Positions 6,511-11,484 of a stretch of 12,142 bases of DNA are shown here, one piece after another. The DNA lies in the NCBI GenBank assembly GCA_003484545.1, contig DNCF01000072.1:1-12142 (forward strand), given 5' to 3'. Position 1 is the first letter of the stretch. Each line of letters starts with the position of its first letter. Position numbers and translations under genes: made by a program. The notes under the pieces were generated by a model. That model was not told the DNA's origin and made no database searches. It saw only the letters and a list, made by a program, of their open reading frames with translations. The DNA comes from Massilia sp. GTDB taxonomy: Bacteria > Pseudomonadota > Gammaproteobacteria > Burkholderiales > Burkholderiaceae_D.

Positions 6511-7617
6511 ATGAGCTGGAACAGCATCCTGAAGTCGGCAGTCGGTATCGCGTCACTCGGCGTCGCCTTTGGCGCGCAGGCGGGGTCGAATGGCGTGACG
6601 GTCTCGGTCACGCCCGAGAAGAACATGCTTGGCGCGAGTGACGACGTGGTGATCAAGGTGACGATCACCAACACCTCGAACAGCCCGCAGTACGTGCTGA
6701 AGTCGCGCACGCCCTTCGAGGGATTGACGGCGCCGCTGTTCGACATCACCCGCGACGGCCAGAAAGTGATCTACACCGGCGCCCTGGTCAAGCGCGCCAA
6801 GCCGACCGCGGCCGACTACTACCTGCTCAAGCCGGGCGCTTCGCATACGGTGAAAGTGGAACTGTCGGCCCTGTACGACATGAGCGTGACCGGCGACTAC
6901 GCGATCCGCTACCGCACCGCCTCGCCGGATCTGTTCCTGGGCAACAAGGGCCGCCTCGGCGGCGACGTCAGCGCGGCCGCCGGCGGCGCCGAGATCGGCG
7001 AACTGCAGTCGGATGCCGCCGCGCTCTACATCGAAGGCCGCCTGCCGCGCGGTTCGGGTTCGCCGATCATGGAAGCGCTCAAGCGCGGCGACGGCACCGT
7101 GAGCCCGATGGCGCTGAGCTACGCGAACTGCACCGCTTCGCAGCAGAGCACGGTCGCCTCGGCGATCTCGGCCGCCAAGACCATGAGCAACGGTTCGGTC
7201 ACCTACATGGCGAAGACCACGATGGGCCCGCGCTACACCAAGTGGTTCGGCACCGCGACCTCGACCCGCGTCTCGACCGTCCGTTCGCACTTCAACGCGA
7301 TCAAGGATGCGTTCGACAACAAGAGCGTGGTGGTCGACTGCGGCTGCAACCAGAACTACTACGCCTACGTGTATCCGACCCAGCCCTACCGCATCTACGT
7401 CTGCAAGGCTTTCTGGTCGGCGCCGCTGACCGGCACCGACTCGAAAGGCGGCACCCTGGTGCACGAGATGAGCCACTTCAACGTGGTGGCGGGCACCGAT
7501 GACCATGTGTATGGCCAGAGCGGCGCGGCCAGCCTGGCGATCAGCGACCCGAACAAGGCCGTCGACAACGCCGACTCGCACGAATACTTCGCCGAGAACA
7601 CCCCGGCGTTGAATTGA
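6511..7617 (+). CDS. Secreted M35 (aspzincin) zinc metalloendopeptidase, copy 2
   Basis: A 368-residue paralogue of the preceding peptidase, with the same layout: Sec signal peptide (about 1-24, GAQA-GS), N-terminal beta-rich domain (about 27-170), IEGRLPRG linker (174-181) and M35 catalytic domain (about 203-368). Zinc ligands are H318, H322 and D331, with E319 and Y334 catalytic. C207/C277 and C279/C298 repeat the disulfide spacing, and D355/E358 are the predicted lysine-selecting acids. It differs from copy 1 mainly in the linker, where it has a longer Gly/Ala-rich segment (about 148-162). The start at 6511 is chosen because GGAG lies 7 bases upstream and the signal peptide begins directly; an in-frame start at 6433 would add 26 basic residues. 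It converges on a small gene 16 bases away. Confidence 0.93.
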   Translation: MSWNSILKSAVGIASLGVAFGAQAGSNGVTVSVTPEKNMLGASDDVVIKVTITNTSNSPQYVLKSRTPFEGLTAPLFDITRDGQKVIYTGALVKRAKPTAADYYLLKPGASHTVKVELSALYDMSVTGDYAIRYRTASPDLFLGNKGRLGGDVSAAAGGAEIGELQSDAAALYIEGRLPRGSGSPIMEALKRGDGTVSPMALSYANCTASQQSTVASAISAAKTMSNGSVTYMAKTTMGPRYTKWFGTATSTRVSTVRSHFNAIKDAFDNKSVVVDCGCNQNYYAYVYPTQPYRIYVCKAFWSAPLTGTDSKGGTLVHEMSHFNVVAGTDDHVYGQSGAASLAISDPNKAVDNADSHEYFAENTPALN

Positions 7618-7634
7618 TCGGCTAATCTGCCGAT
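7617..7634. terminator. Hairpin shared by two convergent stop codons
   Basis: ATCGGC (7617-7622) and GCCGAT (7629-7634) form a 6-bp stem with a TAATCT loop. It begins at the last base of the peptidase stop codon and ends at the outermost base of the opposing gene's stop codon. On the plus strand TATTTG follows. The T tracts are poor on both sides, so it is a weak candidate bidirectional terminator. Confidence 0.4.
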
Positions 7635-8137
7635 TATTTGCCGATGTGGATGAAGGTCAGCGGCCGCGCGGGACTTTGCGACGGCTTGTCGAGCTGCTTC
7701 ACATCGGTCAGATACGGGCCGTCATAGCCGATCTGGTAGCTGTGACGGCCCGCCACGAAGGCGTAGGAGGGCGTGATGTCGATCGTGTTCTTCACTTCCT
7801 TGCCCGGCGCGACCGGCACGTAATCGTCCGCCGTCAGCGCCGCGCGCTTCACCATCTTGCCGGTGTAGTCGAGCGGCCGGCCGTCGAAAGCGCGCACGTC
7901 GAAGCGGCGCCCGCTCAGTTCCTTTTCTTCCGCCATGTCGCGCGGGATCCAGATGGTCTGCTTGCCGTAGTTGTACACCGTCAGGTGGACCAGCGCGCGG
8001 CCGTTCACGGATTCGACTTCGATCTTGTTTCGGACTGCCACTTGGGGGTCTCCGGGGGCGGCGCCCGCGAGTGCGGGCAGGAAGCTGGCCGCGGTCAGGA
8101 CGGTGAAGGCGGTCAGCAGGAAGGGTCGGCGTTGCAT
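7634..8137 (-). CDS. Secreted free-standing homologue of the M35 peptidase N-terminal domain
   Basis: This 167-residue protein has a signal peptide (MQRRPFLL, hydrophobic core, ALAGAA; about 1-27) and no catalytic domain. Its residues 78-140 align by eye with the N-terminal domains of both neighbouring peptidases. It reads F-D-V-R-x-x-DGRPLDYTG, then VKRA (96-99), TADDY (102-106), xxxAPG (to 112) and a closing G-x-x-S-Y-x-I-x-Y strand; the peptidases have DGLPVRYLG or DGQKVIYTG, VKRA, TEADY or TAADY, and APG or KPG. No cysteine is present. Function is unknown. From the context it may bind the enzymes as inhibitor, folding helper or decoy, or it may simply be a remnant domain, though the frame is intact. 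GGAG precedes the ATG (8135-8137). It converges on the second peptidase with a 16-base gap. Confidence 0.8.
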   Translation of the reverse strand: MQRRPFLLTAFTVLTAASFLPALAGAAPGDPQVAVRNKIEVESVNGRALVHLTVYNYGKQTIWIPRDMAEEKELSGRRFDVRAFDGRPLDYTGKMVKRAALTADDYVPVAPGKEVKNTIDITPSYAFVAGRHSYQIGYDGPYLTDVKQLDKPSQSPARPLTFIHIGK

Positions 8138-8238
8138 GGGTGCTCCATATGCTTGTGTGATTCCATTGTGCGGGCGGGAGTCGGAAATGCCAAGGGGCGG
8201 GCCCGTTTTGAGGGCGCGTCGTATCGAACGGCGAGACC

Positions 8239-8261
8239 GCGTGGGGTCGAGCCCCCCCTAC
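8239..8261 (-). repeat. REP-like palindrome copy A (imperfect)
   Basis: On the minus strand it begins GTAGGG. Compared with copy C it lacks two bases of the stem and has one substitution, so only a GGGG/CCCC core still pairs. It shares the inner flank GAGACC with copy B, 42 bases away in the same orientation. Confidence 0.65.
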
Positions 8262-8303
8262 CAACCCGTCACCGGCGGCGTTGGTGGTTTCGAGGGTGAG
8301 ACC

Positions 8304-8328
8304 GCGTGGACACAGGTGTCCACCCTAC
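8304..8328 (-). repeat. REP-like palindrome copy B
   Basis: A perfect 8-bp stem, GTGGACAC with GTGTCCAC, across an AG loop, with GTAGGG at the 5' end of the minus strand. Its inner stem sequence differs from copies C and D, but base pairing is fully kept. It faces copy C head to head. Confidence 0.82.
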
Positions 8329-8335
8329 GGGTTTC

Positions 8336-8360
8336 GTAGGGTGGGGTCTCGACCCCACGC
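8336..8360 (+). repeat. REP-like palindrome copy C
   Basis: It begins GTAGGG on the plus strand, followed by a perfect 8-bp stem GTGGGGTC with GACCCCAC across a 2-base loop. It is inverted relative to copy B with a 7-base spacer, as in a BIME pair. It ends 58 bases before the motD stop codon (8419-8421), so it could also stop or protect transcripts of the flhF-motD operon. Confidence 0.82.
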
Positions 8361-8418
8361 CGTACAGAACGGTTTATGAGAGATTATTTCATCGGAGCTG
8401 CAACGGTGAAATTTTCTT

Positions 8419-9153
8419 TCACTCCGGCTTCGCCGCCAGGATCGTCACCGCCACCCTCCGGTTGCGCGCCCTGCCCGCCTCGTCATCGTTCGACGCCACC
8501 GGCCGGTTCTCGCCATGCCCGACCGCCGTCAGGCGCCCAGGCGCAATGCCGTTGTCGATGAAGAGCCGCACCACGCTGCTGGCGCGCACGGCGGACAATT
8601 CCCAGTTCGACGGAAACAGCCCGTTCGCGATCGGCACGTTGTCGGTGTGCCCCTCGACCTCGATCGCATGCGGATCGTCCTTCAGCAGGCCGGCGACCAC
8701 GCCCAGCGTCGCGCGCGATTCCTCGCCCAGCGCCGCCTGGCCCTGCGCGAACAGCACGCTCTCGCTGATCTCGACGCTGACGCCGCGCGCGGTCTGCACC
8801 ACGCGCACCTTGCCCGATTCGACCAGCGGCGCCAGCGACGCGCCCAGGTCACGCGCCAGGGTGTTCATGCGTTCGCGGTCGCGCCTGGCGGCTTCGGCGC
8901 GCTTGCGCGCGATGATGCCAGACAGCGGCAGCGGCTCGATCGCGCTGCTCGCCTGCGGCGTCTGCGGATTGCCGCCGAAGGCGCTGCCGAGTGCGTCGGA
9001 AAGGACTTTGTACTTGCCTTCGTTGACGATGGAGATGGCGTACATCACGACGAAGAACGCGAACAGCAGCGTGATCAGGTCGGCATAGGAAATCAGCCAG
9101 CGGTCACGGTCCTCGCCATGGGGCTGCGCATCGTCGTAGCGTTTGCGCGCCAT
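8419..9153 (-). CDS. motD: Flagellar motor stator protein MotD (MotB family)
   Basis: MotD anchors a stator to peptidoglycan and carries the ion-binding aspartate. The 244-residue product has a short basic cytoplasmic N-terminus, one membrane segment at about 23-42 (ADLITLLFAFFVVMYAIS) with the essential D25, and a linker containing PLPLSGI and a charged helix. An OmpA-like peptidoglycan-binding domain covers about 165-238, with EVEGHTDNVPI and the NRRVAVTI end. The N-terminal MARKRYDD and the linker fit MotD better than canonical MotB. It starts one base after the motC stop, so the two are translationally coupled. Whether it uses H+ or Na+ cannot be decided here. REP-like hairpins follow about 60 bases downstream. 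Confidence 0.92.
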   Translation of the reverse strand: MARKRYDDAQPHGEDRDRWLISYADLITLLFAFFVVMYAISIVNEGKYKVLSDALGSAFGGNPQTPQASSAIEPLPLSGIIARKRAEAARRDRERMNTLARDLGASLAPLVESGKVRVVQTARGVSVEISESVLFAQGQAALGEESRATLGVVAGLLKDDPHAIEVEGHTDNVPIANGLFPSNWELSAVRASSVVRLFIDNGIAPGRLTAVGHGENRPVASNDDEAGRARNRRVAVTILAAKPE

Positions 9154-9154
9154 G

Positions 9155-9898
9155 TCAGCGCTTCGCCAGCAGGCTGGCCACGCGCTCTTCCACCACGCGG
9201 GTGTGGTTGCCGCTGGCCAGGTCGTGGAAGACCTCGGTGAGAATTTCGTACTGCGCCACCTGGTCGGCGACGATGGCCTTCAGCTTGTTGCCGACCGGGA
9301 GGAAGAACAGGTTCGCCAGGCCCACGCCGTACACGGTCGAGACGAAAGCCACCGCGATGCCCGAGCCGAGCCGGGAAGGATCGGACAGGTTTTCCATCAC
9401 GTGGATCAGGCCCAGCACCGCGCCCAGGATGCCGATGGTCGGCGCGTAGCCGGCGGCCGATTCCCAGATGCGCGACGCCTGGCGCTCGGCGAATTCGAAG
9501 GCGTTGATCTCGGTTTCCAGCAGGTTGCGCAGCTTCTCGGGCTGGATGCCGTCCACCACCAGGCGCAGGCCTTTCTGGATGAACAGGTCCTTGGTGCCCA
9601 TGTACTGCTCGAGCGAGAGCAGTCCGTCGCGGCGCGCGCTCAGGCTCCACAGGGCGATCGCATGCGCCAGCGGCTGGCGCTGGCTGCGCGGCGGGAAGAA
9701 CACCCAGCGCAGCATGCGCATGCCGCGCCGGAAGCTGCGCGCTTCGGATTGCAGCAGCACCGCGCCGAAGGTGCCGACGACGACGATGGCGAAGGCCGCC
9801 GGCTGGAACAGCGAAGCGAAGCGGCCGCCGTCGAGCGTGTGCCCGACGAACAGGCCGGCCAGCGCCAGCGCCAGGCCGATCAGGCTGGCGAAGTCCAC
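9155..9898 (-). CDS. motC: Flagellar motor stator protein MotC (MotA family)
   Basis: MotC is the MotA-type stator subunit that, with MotD, turns ion flow into rotor torque. The 247-residue product has four membrane segments at about 4-21, 33-51, 150-169 and 180-202. The large cytoplasmic loop carries ARRDGLLSLE (88-97), containing the conserved Arg/Glu positions that contact FliG, and the GYAPTIGILGAVLGLIHVM region has the conserved proline. The start is GTG (9896-9898). It is supported by a GGGAGA ribosome-binding sequence (complement of 9902-9907) and a membrane helix beginning at once. It overlaps the end of fliA by 19 bases and precedes motD by one base, so fliA-motC-motD are one unit. 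Confidence 0.92.
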   Translation of the reverse strand: MDFASLIGLALALAGLFVGHTLDGGRFASLFQPAAFAIVVVGTFGAVLLQSEARSFRRGMRMLRWVFFPPRSQRQPLAHAIALWSLSARRDGLLSLEQYMGTKDLFIQKGLRLVVDGIQPEKLRNLLETEINAFEFAERQASRIWESAAGYAPTIGILGAVLGLIHVMENLSDPSRLGSGIAVAFVSTVYGVGLANLFFLPVGNKLKAIVADQVAQYEILTEVFHDLASGNHTRVVEERVASLLAKR

Positions 9899-10608
9899 AG
9901 TCTCTCCCGCAGCGAGGCACGCAGGCGCGCCACGGCTTGCGTGTGCAGCTGCGACACGCGCGACTCGGAAACGCCGAGGACGGCGCCGATTTCCTTCAGG
10001 TTCAGCTCTTCCTCGTAGTAGAGGCCCATCAGGATCTTCTCGCGCGGCGGCAGGTTGTCGATCGCCTCGATCACGGCCGAGCGGAAGTCGGTGTCGAGCA
10101 GCGCGCGCAGCGGGTCGGAATCGTCGACCGCGTAACGGTCGAGGAAGCTGTCGTTGCCGTCGTCCTCGTGGAAGTCCTCGTAGTAGACCAGCTGGTGGCC
10201 GCCGCCTTCGAACAGCATTTCCTGGTAATCCTCGAGCGGCAGGTTGAGCGCTTTCGCGACTTCCGATTCGCTCGGCGGGCGGCCCAGGCGTTGCTGCAGC
10301 GCGGTCATGGCGGTCTCCACTTTCTTCATGTTCTGGCGGGTGCTGCGCGGCATCCAGTCGTTGGCGCGCAATTCGTCGACCATCGCGCCGCGGATGCGCA
10401 GCACGGCATAGGTCTCGAACTGGGCCCCGTGGTTGTCCTCGTAGCGGTTGATGGCGTCCAAGAGGCCCATCATGCCGGCCTGGATCAGGTCGTCCACCTC
10501 GACCGAGGGCGGCAGCTTGGCCTTCATCTGGTGCGCCAGGCGCTTGACCAGCGGCGCGTGCTCGGTGAGCAGGTGGTTCTTGTCCGCTTTCCCTTTGACG
10601 GTATACAT
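9880..10608 (-). CDS. fliA: Flagellar sigma factor FliA (sigma-28)
   Basis: FliA directs RNA polymerase to late flagellar and chemotaxis promoters. The 242-residue product shows sigma region 2 at about 15-90 (VDDLIQAGMMGLLDAI at 38-53; ETYAVLRIRGAMVDELRAND at 65-84), region 3 at about 95-135 and region 4 at about 175-236. The region 4 helix-turn-helix reads LKEIGAVLGVSESRVSQL. Length is normal. The MYTVKG start at 10606-10608 has only an A-rich weak ribosome-binding sequence and lies 15 bases after the flhG stop, so coupling is likely. It overlaps motC at its 3' end. Its antagonist FlgM, and a promoter it should recognise, lie at 2515-2898. Confidence 0.96.
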   Translation of the reverse strand: MYTVKGKADKNHLLTEHAPLVKRLAHQMKAKLPPSVEVDDLIQAGMMGLLDAINRYEDNHGAQFETYAVLRIRGAMVDELRANDWMPRSTRQNMKKVETAMTALQQRLGRPPSESEVAKALNLPLEDYQEMLFEGGGHQLVYYEDFHEDDGNDSFLDRYAVDDSDPLRALLDTDFRSAVIEAIDNLPPREKILMGLYYEEELNLKEIGAVLGVSESRVSQLHTQAVARLRASLRERLWTSPA

Positions 10609-10623
10609 GCTTGTACTTTTTTC

Positions 10624-11484
10624 TTAAGAGCCGACGCGTACATTGAAACGGGCGTCGAAACCAGCGCCGCCGTGGCGCCCCAATTGGGTCATGCCCGGCA
10701 AGGCGAAGCGTCCGGCGAGCCGGCGAAACGCCACCGACGCCCCGGCCAGCGGGAAGGCATCGACCACGGTGCGCCCGAGGCGGGCCGCGCGGTGCAGGTA
10801 TTCGTCGGCCGGCACCGAGCCCATGGAACTCAACGTTACTGCAAGGTAACGACTTGCCGCCGATGCCATATTATCGTAAACCAACTTCGCCTCCGCCTCG
10901 GTGGCGCCGGTGACCAGGATACCGAACGGACGGCGCCCGAATTCCTGGGCCAGGCGCTTGATCAGCGCATAGGCATTGGTGATCGAGGTGGCGCTGTTCG
11001 AGACCTGCACCACGATTTCGGAGTCGGCCAGCATCGGCACGGCAAAGCCGCCTTCGCGGTTCAGTTCGCCATCGACGATGACGATGCCGCCCTGCCCTTT
11101 CACCAGTACCTCGAACGCCTTCGCCAAGCGGCGAAGTTCAACGCTGCCACGTTGTGGAGCGATGCGATCGCGCCACAACGTGGCGACCTGGAAGCCCTGC
11201 GGCGCCTGCTGGACCACCTGGTTCAGCGCGCACTCCTGGCGCGCCACCTGCATCAGGCTGACGTGGCGTTCCATCTCCAGGTGGCGGGCGACGCCAAACT
11301 CGCGTTGGCAGGCGTCGACGATCATCACGTCGTTGCCGGCCTGGGCCAGCGAGGCGCCGAGGTTGACCAGCATCGCGGCCTTGTCGTCGCCCGGCGTGGC
11401 CGACAGGAAGGTGACCACGCGCGGCTTCGGCCCGGCCAGCATCCGGCGCAGGCCTTCGGCCTGGTCGAAGTCGAAACTAGCCAA
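10624..11484 (-). CDS. flhG: Flagellar number regulator FlhG (MinD-like, degenerate P-loop)
   Basis: FlhG (also FleN/YlxH) is a MinD-type ATPase that limits flagellar number, works with FlhF and can stimulate FlhF GTPase activity. The 286-residue product has the N-terminal FlhF-activating motif DQAEGLRR (7-14), a MinD fold with LVNLGASLAQAGNDVMIVDA (39-58) and a Walker B-like strand IVIVDGE (134-140). The Walker A is odd: SATPGDDKA (28-36) replaces the family KGGVGKT-type loop, keeping only one glycine and the lysine K35. The start is TTG (11482-11484), supported by the conserved N-terminal motif, and it overlaps the flhF stop by 8 bases. A 12-bp inverted repeat lies inside the gene (11146-11184). 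Confidence 0.88.
   Translation of the reverse strand: MASFDFDQAEGLRRMLAGPKPRVVTFLSATPGDDKAAMLVNLGASLAQAGNDVMIVDACQREFGVARHLEMERHVSLMQVARQECALNQVVQQAPQGFQVATLWRDRIAPQRGSVELRRLAKAFEVLVKGQGGIVIVDGELNREGGFAVPMLADSEIVVQVSNSATSITNAYALIKRLAQEFGRRPFGILVTGATEAEAKLVYDNMASAASRYLAVTLSSMGSVPADEYLHRAARLGRTVVDAFPLAGASVAFRRLAGRFALPGMTQLGRHGGAGFDARFNVRVGS
11146..11184. repeat. 12-bp perfect inverted repeat inside flhG
   Basis: GCCACGTTGTGG (11146-11157) and CCACAACGTGGC (11173-11184) are exact reverse complements separated by 15 bases, which themselves contain the palindrome GCGATCGC. The protein reads through it as ATLWRDRIAPQRGS. Confidence 0.8.

Noticed and set aside
7634..8137. The small secreted protein as a truncated peptidase pseudogene
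   Set aside because: It has its own signal peptide, ribosome-binding sequence and stop, lies in opposite orientation, and has diverged strongly from both peptidases while keeping an open frame and domain core; no catalytic-domain remnant follows it.
8239..8360. CRISPR array
   Set aside because: The repeats are palindromic, differently oriented, unequally spaced and lack spacers of regular length.
11374..11404. Frameshift or sequencing error as the cause of the abnormal FlhG Walker A
   Set aside because: The frame is intact and well matched to the family on both sides of the loop, so a local indel is unlikely; a pair of compensating errors cannot be fully excluded.
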